A stretch of 64,000 bases of DNA from Azospirillum sp. TSH58 (lineage in GTDB: Bacteria > Pseudomonadota > Alphaproteobacteria > Azospirillales > Azospirillaceae), in contig NZ_CP022369.1 of assembly GCF_003119115.1 (NCBI RefSeq), positions 186,001 to 250,000 of the forward strand, read 5' to 3'. Positions within the stretch are counted from its first letter, which is position 1; every line of letters begins with the position of its first letter. Below the pieces are notes generated by a model. The model was not told the DNA's origin. It did not search any database and saw only the letters and a list, made by a program, of their open reading frames with translations. Both the position numbers and the translations under genes were made by a program. This document shows positions 18,470-27,502 of this stretch, piece by piece.

Positions 18470-18531
18470 CAGTTGAGGCTGCGCGTGCGTACCACTGGGT
18501 TTACCAGCCCATGGCCGGGCAACCTCAACTG
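18470..18531. other. 62-nt element with nested inverted repeats
   Basis: CAGTTGAGG (18470-18478) and CCTCAACTG (18523-18531) are perfect inverted repeats. Inside them CTGG and CCAG flank GTTTA. It lies between IS6 debris and the iron operon. It may be an insertion-sequence end, an attenuator or a small RNA structure; nothing in the sequence decides between these. Confidence 0.3.
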
Positions 18532-18594
18532 TAGAACTTTGCAACGGAAATAACCCTTTGTCCAAAGCGGGGTCCGCAACCTAGGGGCATTTTT

Positions 18595-18617
18595 TGATAA
18601 TAAGAATAGTTCGCATT
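18595..18617 (+). promoter_or_regulatory. Candidate Fur box upstream of the iron operon
   Basis: TGATAATAAGAATAGTTCGC followed by ATT matches the NATWAT-type hexamer pattern of Fur operators (GATAAT, AAGAAT). Its reverse strand resembles the AATGCGAA-N-ATTCTTATTA style seen in front of alphaproteobacterial iron genes. It lies about 150 bases before the FecI-like sigma gene, where iron repression would be expected. Confidence 0.5.
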
Positions 18618-18765
18618 ATGGGTTCGATGCGGCTATACCGGTGTGACCGGCATCCTGGGCGATGGCCCCACGGGCGCTGGTTTCTTTACATCCGCCATTC
18701 CGCGCCTCTGTGACCGACACCCACCGCCCTCCGCTGCTTGACGACACCCACTCCTGGAGCGCCCG

Positions 18766-19290
18766 ATGACGGGCTCCGTAGGCTCTTGGGCGCGCAAGAT
18801 CGCTGAGTTGTTCGATGCGCATCGACTGCGCGTGGAGCGTGCCATCGCGCGGCGGACCGGGGATCCGCAAACGGCGGGCGATCTCGCGCAGGATGCCTTC
18901 CTGCGGTTGGCCCGGCTGCCCGATGGCGAGGCGATCCAGAATCCGGCCGGCCTGCTGTATGTGGTGGCCGACCGCGTGGCGCTGGACCATTGCCGGGCTG
19001 CCAAGCGCCAGCGCCTGCGTGAGGCCGGCCCGCCTGACGAGGAGTTTCCCTCCTCCGGCCCCGGTGCCGACATGGTGGTCGAGCGGAACCAGACCATGGC
19101 CCGGCTGCGCGGCGCCATCGACTCCCTGCCGCCCAAAACCCGTGACGTCTTCCTTCTCTACCATGTCGAAGGCTTGTCCTACCGCGCCATTGGGGAACGG
19201 CTCGGCATCTCCCCCCGCACGGTGGAGTACCATCTGCGCACGGCGCTGGAGCAGTGCCGCGCGCACATGAAGCGGCGTCCGCTGCGATGA
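18766..19290 (+). CDS. fecI: ECF sigma factor, FecI-like
   Basis: A 174-residue extracytoplasmic-function sigma factor. Region 2 (about residues 12-75) contains AGDLAQDAFLRLARLPD. Region 4 (about 110-165) contains LPPKTRDVFLLYHVEGLSYR and IGERLGISPRTVEYHLRTAL. It is followed by a FecR-type anti-sigma factor and a TonB receptor with a signalling domain, the standard cell-surface signalling arrangement for a ferric siderophore. GGAGCG precedes the ATG. Confidence 0.93.
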   Translation: MTGSVGSWARKIAELFDAHRLRVERAIARRTGDPQTAGDLAQDAFLRLARLPDGEAIQNPAGLLYVVADRVALDHCRAAKRQRLREAGPPDEEFPSSGPGADMVVERNQTMARLRGAIDSLPPKTRDVFLLYHVEGLSYRAIGERLGISPRTVEYHLRTALEQCRAHMKRRPLR

Positions 19291-19391
19291 TGGGCCGGGC
19301 CAAGGTCCCGGCAGGTCATTTTCTTTGCGGGATCGGCCGCCCTCGGCCGTCTATCCAAACACGAGGCAACAGGAGCGCTCAGCGGGACGCG

Positions 19392-20402
19392 ATGGATCAT
19401 CAGGACGGACAGCGCAGCGAGCCGGCGGACGGCGGACCGGACGAGGACCGGCTGTTCTCGGAAGCCAACGCGTGGCACTTCCGCCTGCAATCCGACGACG
19501 TCAGGCCGGCGGAGCGCGCCGCCTTCGCCGAATGGCTGGCCCGCAGTCCGGCTCACGCCCGCGCCTGGGCCGGCCTGCAGACCCTGCTCCACGACCTGAA
19601 GGAACCCGCCCGCGCCGCTTATGCCGAGTCCCGCAGCGCGTCTCCCCGACGCCCCACGGCGGCCGGTGTGCGGCGCCTTGCCGCGGCGATGACCATCCTG
19701 CTGATGGTCGGCGGTCTCGGCGTCTGGCACGGACCGACGCTGTACCAGAACGCCGTCGCGGATCAGGTGACCGCGACCGGGCAGCGCCGGACCTTGACCC
19801 TGCCGGATGGCTCCACGGTCGACATGAACGGCGACACCGCGCTGGCGCTCGATTATCGAAACGGCGAAAGGCGCGTCCGGGTTCTGCGCGGCGAGGCGTG
19901 GTTCCACGTCACGCGCGATCCCGATCATCCCTTCGTCGTCGATGGCGGGGCGGGGGCCGCCCGTGTGCTGGGAACCCAGTTCAGCGTCCGGCGCGAGAAC
20001 GACCGCACGACGGTCACCGTGGGCGAAGGGCTGGTGGAGGTCGTCGCCCATCGGAACGCCGACGGCAACGCCCCCTGGCCCGACAGCGTCCGCCTGCACC
20101 CCGGCGAGAGCGCGGAGGCCGACGCCAACGGCCTGACCGGGCCACGGGCGGTGGACCCCGCCGTCGCCTTCGCGTGGCGCCAGGGCCAGATCGTCTTCCG
20201 CCAGCAGCCGCTCGCCTCCGTCATCGCGGCCCTGAACCGGCAATGGCCGGGCCGGGTGGTCCTGCTGAACGACGAGGCGGCGGAGCGCGTCGTGTCCGGC
20301 GTCTTCGCGCTCGACCGGCCGGACGCCGTGATCGACGCGCTGGAGCGCGGCCTCGGCGTGCGCGCTACCCGCATCACCCCCTACCTGACCCTGCTCCGCT
20401 GA
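19392..20402 (+). CDS. fecR: FecR-type anti-sigma/sigma regulator
   Basis: A 336-residue inner-membrane regulator. The cytoplasmic N-terminus has ANAWHFRLQSDDVRPAERAA and FAEWLARSPAHARAW (DUF4880). One transmembrane helix (about residues 95-115, LAAAMTILLMVGGLGVW) precedes the periplasmic FecR domain with RRTLTLPDGSTVDMNGDTAL and VLRGEAWFHVTRDPDHPFVV. The STN-like C-terminus ends the protein. It relays the receptor signal to the FecI-like factor. I took the ATG at 19392; upstream in-frame starts overlap the sigma gene. Confidence 0.92.
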   Translation: MDHQDGQRSEPADGGPDEDRLFSEANAWHFRLQSDDVRPAERAAFAEWLARSPAHARAWAGLQTLLHDLKEPARAAYAESRSASPRRPTAAGVRRLAAAMTILLMVGGLGVWHGPTLYQNAVADQVTATGQRRTLTLPDGSTVDMNGDTALALDYRNGERRVRVLRGEAWFHVTRDPDHPFVVDGGAGAARVLGTQFSVRRENDRTTVTVGEGLVEVVAHRNADGNAPWPDSVRLHPGESAEADANGLTGPRAVDPAVAFAWRQGQIVFRQQPLASVIAALNRQWPGRVVLLNDEAAERVVSGVFALDRPDAVIDALERGLGVRATRITPYLTLLR

Positions 20403-20532
20403 AAAAAATCGGCGGGACCTGAAAAAACTTCCCAGGGTTCTCCGCGCGCCCGTCGTCATGTCCGGGAAAGGAGAGAATGAGACGCAATCGCAGAAAGCGG
20501 CGCGCTCTCTCACCGGACGACAGAGGCGAGCG

Positions 20533-23046
20533 ATGACATCGGTGAAGTGTGAAGCGACGGGTGTGACGAACGGACGCCGGGACAGCGTCCAGGGCCGCCG
20601 GTTGGGGCGCGTGCTCACGGGGCGGCTCCCGGGACGGCTCCTGGCGACGACGATGCTGATCGTGCCGGGCCTTCCGCTGTTCAGCGCCCCCGCGGCCATG
20701 GCGCAGTCGATCCAGGAGTCGATCCCGGCCGGCCCGGTGACCTTCGCCATTGCGCCACAGTCGGTGGACGGGGCGCTTGCCGCCTTCTCCACCGCCACGC
20801 GCATCCAGGTGCTGACCCCCGGCGCGGTCACCCAGGGCGTCAACTCTCCCGGCGTCAGCGGATCGATGACCGTGCGCGAGGGGCTGAACCGCCTGCTGTC
20901 CGGCACCGGGCTGGCCGCCCGCTTCCTCAACGCCGAAACCGTGACGGTCGAGCGCGTGGCCGCCGGCGACGCCGTCCTGCTCGACCCGGTGCAGGTCGAA
21001 GGAAGCCGGGGCGCCACCGGCCCCGGCGCCCTGCCCCCGGCCTACGCCGGCGGTCAGGTGGCGCGCGGCGGGCGCATCGGCGCGCTGGGCAACCAGGACG
21101 CGATGGACGTCCCCTTCTCCATCACCAGCTACACCGCCGAAACCATCCGCAACCAGCAGGCGGACACGATCGCCGACGTGCTGGCCAACGACCCGGCGGT
21201 GCGCAGCAGCCTCGGCTACGGCAACTTCGCGGAGAGCTTCGTCATCCGCGGCTTCCAGCTGGCCGGGGAGGATCTGTCGGTCGACGGCCTCTACGGCACG
21301 GCTCCGCGCCAGATCGTCGCCACCAACATGTTCGAACGGGTGGAGGTGCTGAAGGGCGCGAACGCCTTCCTCAACGGCGCGGCCCCCAGCGGGTCCGGCA
21401 TCGGCGGCGGCGTGAACCTCGTGCCCAAGCGGGCGGAGGACGACCCGCTGACCCGGCTGACCGCCAGCTACGCCATGGACAGCCGGCTCGGCCTGTCCGC
21501 GGATGTCGGCCGCCGGTTCGGCGACGCCAAGCAGTTCGGCGTGCGCGCCAACGCCGCGGTCCGCGGCGGCGACACCGCCATCGACGACGAGGAGCGGACG
21601 ATGAAGCTCGGCTCCCTGGCGTTGGATTACCGCGGCGAGCGCGCCCGCGTGACGCTCGACGTCGGCACCCAGACCCAACGCGTGGAGCAGGGCCGCCCCG
21701 TGGTCTATGTCGGCAGCTTCGTGCCGGCGGTGCCGTCGGCCTCGCAGAATTATGCGCAGCCCTGGAGCTATTCGCGGATGCGCGACACCTTCGGCCAGAT
21801 CCGCGCCGAATACGATCTCCTGCCCAACCTGACCGCCTACGGCGCCTTCGGCCTGCGCAGCATGCGCGAGGACGGCGACTACGCCTCCCCCACCATCACG
21901 CGGCCCGACGGCACCGGCACGGTCCGGCGCCTGACCGTCCCGCGCGAGGATGACACCGTCACCGGCCAGGCCGGCGTCCGGGCCGACCTGCAGACCGGCC
22001 CGCTCCGGCACCAGCTGAACGCCGGCGCCTCCGCGCTGCGGACGACCAACAACAACGGCTTCGAATTCGGCACGACCTCCACCATCAACCTCTACAACAT
22101 GGTCGGTTTCCCGCGCCCGGCGACGACCTCGGCCAGCGGCATGGTCGGCGATCTGCCGAAGGTCAGCGAGTCGGTGCTGCGCAGCGTCTACGCGTCGGAC
22201 ACCGTGTCGATCCTGAACGACCGGGTGATGGTCACCGCCGGCCTGCGCCAGCAGAACATCCAGGTTCGCGGCTACAACCGGGCCAACGGCGCCCGCACCT
22301 CCGATTACGACCAGTCGGCGCTGACGCCGGTGGTCGGGCTGGTGGTGAAGCCGGTCGAGGCGCTGTCGCTCTACGCCAACCGGATCGAGGGGTTGGCGCA
22401 GGGGCCGACCGCTCCGTCCACGGCGGCCAATTCCGGTGAGATCTTCGAGCCCTACCGGTCGGTCCAGTACGAGGTCGGCGGCAAGCTGGATTTCGGCAGC
22501 TTCGGCGGCTCGCTCTCGCTGTTCCAGACCACGCAGCCCAGCGGCGTCACCGACGCGTTCACCCGCGTCTACAGCGTGTCCGGCGAACAGCGCAACCGCG
22601 GCATCGAACTGATGCTGTACGGCGAACCGGTGCAGGGCGTCCGGCTGCTGGGCGGCGCCACCTTCATCGATCCGGAGCTGAGCGACACCGGCAGCGCCGC
22701 GACCGAGGGCAAGGACGCCGTCGGCGTGCCGCGCCACCAGTTCAACGCCAACGTCGAATGGGACCTGCCCTTCCTCCCCACGTCCTTCCCCACCGTGACG
22801 GTGACCGGGCGCATGATCCACACCGGGTCGCAGTATCTCAACACCGCCAACACGCTGAGGATTCCCAGCTGGACCCGCTTCGATGTCGGCGCGCGGATGA
22901 TCGCCGATGTGCAGAACCGTCCGGTCACCATCCGGGCGGCGGTCGAGAACGTGACCGACAAGGCCTATTGGGCGTCGGCCGCCGGCGGCTATCTGAGCCA
23001 GGGCAACCCGCTGACGGCCAAGCTGTCGGTGTCGGTCGATTTCTGA
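20533..23046 (+). CDS. TonB-dependent siderophore receptor with N-terminal signalling (STN) domain
   Basis: An outer-membrane receptor of about 837 residues. After a long signal region ending near PAAMAQS comes the STN domain (FAIAPQSVDGALAAFSTATR, GSMTVREGLNRLLSGTGLAA), then the TonB box/plug (DVPFSITSYTAETIRNQQAD, NFAESFVIRGFQLAGEDLSV, MFERVEVLKGANAFLNG) and a 22-strand barrel ending in the aromatic LSVSVDF. The STN domain fits the upstream FecI/FecR pair, so the receptor probably senses and imports a ferric siderophore. A start at 20458 is possible but lacks a ribosome site; GAGGCGAG precedes 20533. Confidence 0.94.
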   Translation: MTSVKCEATGVTNGRRDSVQGRRLGRVLTGRLPGRLLATTMLIVPGLPLFSAPAAMAQSIQESIPAGPVTFAIAPQSVDGALAAFSTATRIQVLTPGAVTQGVNSPGVSGSMTVREGLNRLLSGTGLAARFLNAETVTVERVAAGDAVLLDPVQVEGSRGATGPGALPPAYAGGQVARGGRIGALGNQDAMDVPFSITSYTAETIRNQQADTIADVLANDPAVRSSLGYGNFAESFVIRGFQLAGEDLSVDGLYGTAPRQIVATNMFERVEVLKGANAFLNGAAPSGSGIGGGVNLVPKRAEDDPLTRLTASYAMDSRLGLSADVGRRFGDAKQFGVRANAAVRGGDTAIDDEERTMKLGSLALDYRGERARVTLDVGTQTQRVEQGRPVVYVGSFVPAVPSASQNYAQPWSYSRMRDTFGQIRAEYDLLPNLTAYGAFGLRSMREDGDYASPTITRPDGTGTVRRLTVPREDDTVTGQAGVRADLQTGPLRHQLNAGASALRTTNNNGFEFGTTSTINLYNMVGFPRPATTSASGMVGDLPKVSESVLRSVYASDTVSILNDRVMVTAGLRQQNIQVRGYNRANGARTSDYDQSALTPVVGLVVKPVEALSLYANRIEGLAQGPTAPSTAANSGEIFEPYRSVQYEVGGKLDFGSFGGSLSLFQTTQPSGVTDAFTRVYSVSGEQRNRGIELMLYGEPVQGVRLLGGATFIDPELSDTGSAATEGKDAVGVPRHQFNANVEWDLPFLPTSFPTVTVTGRMIHTGSQYLNTANTLRIPSWTRFDVGARMIADVQNRPVTIRAAVENVTDKAYWASAAGGYLSQGNPLTAKLSVSVDF

Positions 23047-23111
23047 GGACGGATTTCTGAGGGTGGATTTCCGACCCGGCGAAGCCATGACGGCGGCATG
23101 AGGGGGCCACG

Positions 23112-24260
23112 ATGACCAACCGAACCATCCGGATTTGGACTGTGATCCACAAATGGACCAGCCTGATCTGCACGATCTTCATGCTGCTGCTGTGCCTGAC
23201 CGGCCTGCCGCTGATCTTCCATGACGAGATCGAGGCGCTGACGGCCGAGGACACCCTTCCGCCCATGCCGGCCGACACGCCCTTGAAGTCGCTGGACGAC
23301 GCTGTGGCCTCGGCGCTGGCGACCTACCCCGGCGAGCGTCCGCTGTTCCTCAGCTTCGACGTGGACCGGCCGGTGGTGAACGTCACCACCGGCCCGGGGG
23401 CCCGCCCGCCGGTGTCGCAGATGCACATTTCGGCCATCGACCTGCGCACCACGCGGATCCTGGCCGACCTGAACGACGACGGCGGGTTCATGCATGTGAT
23501 GCTGCGCCTGCATGTGGACCTGTTCGCAGGTCTGCCCGGCGAGCTGTTCCTCGGTTTCATGGGCTTCCTGCTGTTCCTGGCCACCCTGTCGGGGGTCGTC
23601 ATCTATGCCCCCTTCATGCGCAAGCTGTCCTTCGGCACGGTGCGCGCCGGGCGCGGCCGGCGGCTGAAATGGCTCGACCTGCACAACATGCTGGGCATCG
23701 TCACGCTGATGTGGGTGGTGGTGGTCGGGTTGACCGGCGTCATCAACACCTTGTCCGTGCCGCTGGTCGCCTATTGGCGCGCCAACGAGCTTGCGGCGAT
23801 GATCGCCCCCTATGAGGGCAAGCCGGTTCCGGAGCGCTTCGCCTCCGTCGACGCGGCCGTCCGCACCGCCATGGAGGCCGCCCCCGGCATGCGGCCGCAA
23901 TTCGTCGCCTTCCCCGGCGTGCGGTTTTCCAGCAACCACCATTACGCGGTGTGGCTGAAGGGAGCCACGCCGGCCACCAACCGGATTCTGACTCCTGCCC
24001 TGATCGACGCCGAGACGGGGGCCTTTACAGACATGCGCTCCATGCCCTGGTACATGCTGGCGCTGCGGTTGTCGCAACCGCTGCATTTCGGCGACTATGG
24101 CGGGCTGCCGATGAAGATCCTGTGGGCGGTGCTGGACCTGCTGACCATCGTCATCCTTGGCAGCGGCCTGTATTTGTGGATCGCCCGCAGTCGCCGTGTC
24201 CAGGATCATGCCGCCACAGGCTCCGGCCTACGGACCACCGCCGGAGAGGCTGCGGAATGA
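23112..24260 (+). CDS. PepSY-TM protein, iron-uptake associated
   Basis: A 382-residue inner-membrane protein of the PepSY-associated TM family. It starts with IRIWTVIHKWTSLICTIFML, and has further helices around residues 140-165, 195-215 and near 345. LHVDLFAGLPGELFLGFMGF and WLDLHNMLGIVTLMWVVVVG carry conserved histidines. Such proteins accompany siderophore receptors and are thought to reduce ferric siderophores or assist release. It lies 65 bases after the receptor gene and is likely in the same operon. Confidence 0.9.
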   Translation: MTNRTIRIWTVIHKWTSLICTIFMLLLCLTGLPLIFHDEIEALTAEDTLPPMPADTPLKSLDDAVASALATYPGERPLFLSFDVDRPVVNVTTGPGARPPVSQMHISAIDLRTTRILADLNDDGGFMHVMLRLHVDLFAGLPGELFLGFMGFLLFLATLSGVVIYAPFMRKLSFGTVRAGRGRRLKWLDLHNMLGIVTLMWVVVVGLTGVINTLSVPLVAYWRANELAAMIAPYEGKPVPERFASVDAAVRTAMEAAPGMRPQFVAFPGVRFSSNHHYAVWLKGATPATNRILTPALIDAETGAFTDMRSMPWYMLALRLSQPLHFGDYGGLPMKILWAVLDLLTIVILGSGLYLWIARSRRVQDHAATGSGLRTTAGEAAE

Positions 24261-24442
24261 CGCCACGCACTCCCTACCGACTGCTGGCGATCTTCGGGGT
24301 TCCCATGGCAATCGCGCTTGTCACCACCGCCGGGCTGATCAGCGCGCTGCTGGATGACGGCGTCGTGGACGCCGTGTCCTGGGCGGCACTGTCGGTCCCC
24401 GTGCTCACCGCGGTTTGGTCCTGGCGCAAGCGCAAGCGCTAA
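24257..24442 (+). CDS. Small two-helix membrane protein
   Basis: A 61-residue protein with two predicted transmembrane helices (LLAIFGVPMAIALVTTAGLI and VSWAALSVPVLTAVWSW) and a basic tail, RKRKR. Its ATG overlaps the PepSY stop codon (ATGA at 24257-24260), so translation is coupled. Short proteins of this sort often trail PepSY genes in siderophore operons. Its function is unknown, probably a partner of the PepSY protein. Confidence 0.8.
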   Translation: MTPRTPYRLLAIFGVPMAIALVTTAGLISALLDDGVVDAVSWAALSVPVLTAVWSWRKRKR

Positions 24443-24648
24443 GAGCAGTTCCTCGTGTCACCACGGGGGCAGTTCGGGGGGCTCCTGCGTTTTCGGTGCA
24501 GCGTGAATGCACTTGAACGCCTCGATAAACCGGCCTTGATGGGCGGTTGAGGGCGCTGAAAGGGTGCACACCGATGAGAAGCCGGCGATCTTGGCCGCTG
24601 AAGTGCCAATTTCTTGCGGCAATGCGGAAATATGCAGCGGTTTTGGAG

Positions 24649-24888
24649 CTATACGGGCGCAGTTCGCCCCTCGAGCCAGATCAGGCGTCGGACATTGTAG
24701 GCGGGGTTGGCGAGGCCGATCTTGACCGTCGCGCGCCCCAGGCCGATGGTGATGTGCGACTTGTCGCCGAAGGCCGGGATCAGCAGCCCCAAACCGAGGA
24801 ACCGCATGAACGACAGCCGGTCACGCACCTGATACTCGGCCTGCTCGTCAGACAGACCGTACAGTGCCTGCAGCACCAGGATCTCGCC
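24649..24888 (-). pseudogene. IS5-family transposase with a large internal deletion
   Basis: The leftward frame joins an N-terminal part (ILVLQALYGLSDEQAEYQVR, then DRLSFMRFLGLGL) directly to the C-terminal end (HITIGLGRATVKIGLANPAY, then NVRRLIWLEGRTAPV). In intact members of this IS5 subgroup roughly 200 residues, including the DDE catalytic core, lie between these parts. The start is missing too. Separate N-terminal debris of the same subgroup lies at 45876. The 206 bases at 24443-24648 hold no gene and may be element 3' flank. Confidence 0.85.
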
Positions 24889-24969
24889 CGGAGGGCGGCG
24901 CCAAGGCAAGAGCCGGCCACGCGCCGACGGATGATGTTGGGATGAGCGGGGCGGAGGGGGTGCCGGTCG

Positions 24970-25926
24970 TCAGCGTCCGATCATCGGTTTCAGCCATGGC
25001 GACGAGGCGAAGACATCCGTGAAATAGCCCTGGGTGAGGATGGCACGGCCAGCCTTGTGGATGCGCGCCGGCAGCGCCCCCAGCTCGCCCTTGCGGGCCA
25101 CCACGAAGACGGACCGGCGGAAGCTGGCCGCCGGAAAGGGCAGCACCTTCAGGCGCCCCAGATGCTGGCGGCTTTTCACCAGCGCGGTCGGCGGAAGCAG
25201 GCTCCACCCCATCTCTTCGGCCACCATGGCCATCATGGTGTCGACGGCGTCGAAGGCGAAGCTGCGCGGAATCTCCATGCCCAGCCGGCGCAGGTGCTGG
25301 TCCACCATCCGGCCCAGGCTGCTGTCCACCGTGTTTCGGATCAATGGCAGGGCCTGCGAAAGCGCGCGCAGCCCGGCCTCGTCGGCGACGTCCGGCGCGC
25401 TGCGGGGCACCAGAAGCACGAAGGGCTCGCTGAGCAGCCGAAAGCTGTCCAGCTGATCCAGGTCGTCGAAGGACTCGTTGGTGAAGATCACGTCCAGGCG
25501 CCGGGCCATGAACTGCTCCCGCAACTGGCGGCTGAGCCCCGCCGCGATGCTGAAGGACGGCACGCTGTCGCGCAGCTGCTGGAGCAGCCGCGGCATGAAG
25601 GGAGCGGCCAGCGTGTCGATGCAGCCGAGCCGCAGCTCCGGCACGAAGAGCGCGTCCTTGCCGCCGATCACCGCCGGCAATTGACGGGCGTCGCCGAGAA
25701 TCCGTTTGCTCCAGTGCCACAGCCGGTGGCCGGATGCGGTCAGCGCCATCGGCCGGATGCTCCGGTCGAAGAGCTGGGTGGCGAAGGCGGTTTCCAGTTG
25801 ACGCACCACGTGCGACACGGCCGACTGGGTCAGCCCCAGCTGGCCCGCCGCGCGGGTCATGTTGCCCAGTTCCGCCACCGTCACGAACACTTCAAGGGAA
25901 TCCAGGTCGAAGTCGCGGTGGCGCAT
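24970..25926 (-). CDS. LysR-family transcriptional regulator
   Basis: A 318-residue regulator. The winged helix reads LDSLEVFVTVAELGNMTRAA then LGLTQSAVSHVVRQLETAF. The effector domain follows, with ELRLGCIDTLAAPFMPRLLQ and a C-terminal FVVARKGELGALPARI. I chose the ATG at 25926 (MRHRDFDLDSLEV); 19 more residues are possible upstream but are not LysR-like. It is divergent from the MmgE/PrpD gene, with 166 bases between them, so it is the likely regulator of the import/catabolism operon to its right. Confidence 0.92.
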   Translation of the reverse strand: MRHRDFDLDSLEVFVTVAELGNMTRAAGQLGLTQSAVSHVVRQLETAFATQLFDRSIRPMALTASGHRLWHWSKRILGDARQLPAVIGGKDALFVPELRLGCIDTLAAPFMPRLLQQLRDSVPSFSIAAGLSRQLREQFMARRLDVIFTNESFDDLDQLDSFRLLSEPFVLLVPRSAPDVADEAGLRALSQALPLIRNTVDSSLGRMVDQHLRRLGMEIPRSFAFDAVDTMMAMVAEEMGWSLLPPTALVKSRQHLGRLKVLPFPAASFRRSVFVVARKGELGALPARIHKAGRAILTQGYFTDVFASSPWLKPMIGR

Positions 25927-26092
25927 GGCGATGGCGGGTTCCGTCGGTCGGTGGGCACGGTGGTGCCCGAGGGGGCGCCGCATTATGAATCCAATTCATC
26001 CCGACCATGAAAGTCCTTTCTTGATCTGACGGGGGTCGAGGGTCGCTGGCAGCCTTGCGGGATCGTCCGCCCCTTCCGCGCGAGGTTCCGCC

Positions 26093-27502
26093 ATGACCAC
26101 CTCTTCCTCCGCCCGTCCCTCCTCCCCGCCCGCCGCCCGGCTCATCGGCCATTGGCTGGCCGGTCTGGAACGGGCCGGCATTCCCGAGAAGGTCGCCGCG
26201 GTCGGCCGTGGCTGCATCATCGACACGTTGGGCGTGGCTCTGGCTGGTGCCGATGCCGACGCCGCCCGCATGGCGCGCCAGGAGGCGCTGGAGATCCACG
26301 CCGCCGGCCCGTCCACCCTGCTGAGGGGCGGGCGGCTGTGCGCCGAAGGGGCCGCCTTCGCGAACACCGCCGCCGCCCACGCGCTGGATTTCGACGACAA
26401 TTGCTACGCCGGCTTCGTCCATGGCTCCGCCGTGGTGGTGCCGACAGCCCTGGCCGCGGTGGAAGCCGCAGGCGGGACGGGGGCCGATCTGCTGACCGCG
26501 GTGGTGGCCGGGTCGGAGGTGGAATACGCGCTGGCCATCGCCCTCGGCAACGGCGTGTACGAAGCCGGCTGGTGGACCACCGCTCTGTTCGGCGCCGTCG
26601 GTGCCGCGGCGGCCGCGGCCAAGGCCTTCCGGCTGGACGGCGACCGGGCCGCCGACGCCATCGCCTTCGCGCTCTGCGGGGCCGGCGGCCTGCGGGCCTG
26701 CTTCGGCACGGGCGCCAAGCCGCTGCTGGCCGCCCAGGCCGCTGCGAACGGGCTGCGCGCGGCGCGCCTGGCGATGCGCGGCGGGGCCGTGCCGCACGGT
26801 GTGGTCGAGGACCCGCGCGGCTTCGCCCGGCTGGTCGCGCAGGGTCGTTTCGACGCCACGGCGCTGGACGCCCTGGGCCGGCGGTGGCACCTGCTCGACC
26901 CCGGCATCGACACCAAGGCCTATCCGGTCTGCCTCTCCTCGCATGCCGCGGCCGACGCGGTGCGCGACCTGATGGCGGAGCACCGGCTGGACCCGTCGGA
27001 CATCGCGGCGGTGCGCTGCGTCGTGCCACCGGTGGTGGCCGCCAACCTCACCTACGACCGCCCCGCCACCCCCGGCGAAGCCCGCTTCAGCCTGCCCTTC
27101 GCGGTGGCCTGCGTGATGCTGCACGGCGACCTGACGCTGGATCATCTGAGCGGACCGACGCTGGCCGACCCGCGCCTGCGCGCGGCGATGGAGCGTGTGA
27201 GCCTGCGGCCCGATCCCGGTTGGGGCGCCGATCCCGACCGGGCACGGCTGGCCCCGGAAGGCGCCGACGTGACGGTGGAGACCCGGACGGGGCAAAGCGT
27301 CCGCCGCTTCTGCGCCTCGGCGCGCGGCACCGTCGCCCGCCCCCTGTCGATGGAGGCCCACACCGCGAAGTTCCTTGCCTGCGCCGGCCGCGCCATCGGA
27401 CCCGCGGCGGCGCAACGGCTCCACCGGCGCCTGCTGGCGATCGACGACCTCTCCGGCCTGGACGGGTTGCTGGACGGGTTGCTGGACGGCGGCACGGACT
27501 GA
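26093..27502 (+). CDS. MmgE/PrpD-family protein
   Basis: A 469-residue protein of the 2-methylcitrate dehydratase/aconitate decarboxylase fold. The visible motifs are RGCIIDTLGVALAGADADAA, AFANTAAAHALDFDDNCYAG, the helical VVAGSEVEYALAIALGNGVY, and IDTKAYPVCLSSHAAADAV. Members isomerise, dehydrate or decarboxylate tricarboxylates and other small acids, and many are uncharacterised. It lies between a LysR regulator and an oligopeptide-type ABC operon rather than in a prp cluster, so methylcitrate is unlikely to be its substrate. The C-terminus has a duplicated LLDGLLDG. Confidence 0.88.
   Translation: MTTSSSARPSSPPAARLIGHWLAGLERAGIPEKVAAVGRGCIIDTLGVALAGADADAARMARQEALEIHAAGPSTLLRGGRLCAEGAAFANTAAAHALDFDDNCYAGFVHGSAVVVPTALAAVEAAGGTGADLLTAVVAGSEVEYALAIALGNGVYEAGWWTTALFGAVGAAAAAAKAFRLDGDRAADAIAFALCGAGGLRACFGTGAKPLLAAQAAANGLRAARLAMRGGAVPHGVVEDPRGFARLVAQGRFDATALDALGRRWHLLDPGIDTKAYPVCLSSHAAADAVRDLMAEHRLDPSDIAAVRCVVPPVVAANLTYDRPATPGEARFSLPFAVACVMLHGDLTLDHLSGPTLADPRLRAAMERVSLRPDPGWGADPDRARLAPEGADVTVETRTGQSVRRFCASARGTVARPLSMEAHTAKFLACAGRAIGPAAAQRLHRRLLAIDDLSGLDGLLDGLLDGGTD

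Noticed and set aside
18511-18534. A second IS5 transposase start (MAGQP then a stop)
   Set aside because: Only about five residues agree with the fragment at 45876 and a stop follows at once; too short to call.
20374-23088. A very long open frame on the minus strand opposite the TonB receptor (similar long antisense frames at 3542-6343, 5862-8096, 12399-13949 and 33786-36263)
   Set aside because: They mirror real genes, lack ribosome sites and family motifs, and are rich in Arg, Ala, His and Gly as expected from GC-rich antisense frames.
24547-24945. Rightward frame over the IS5 remnant
   Set aside because: Antisense of the transposase fragment; no independent coding evidence.
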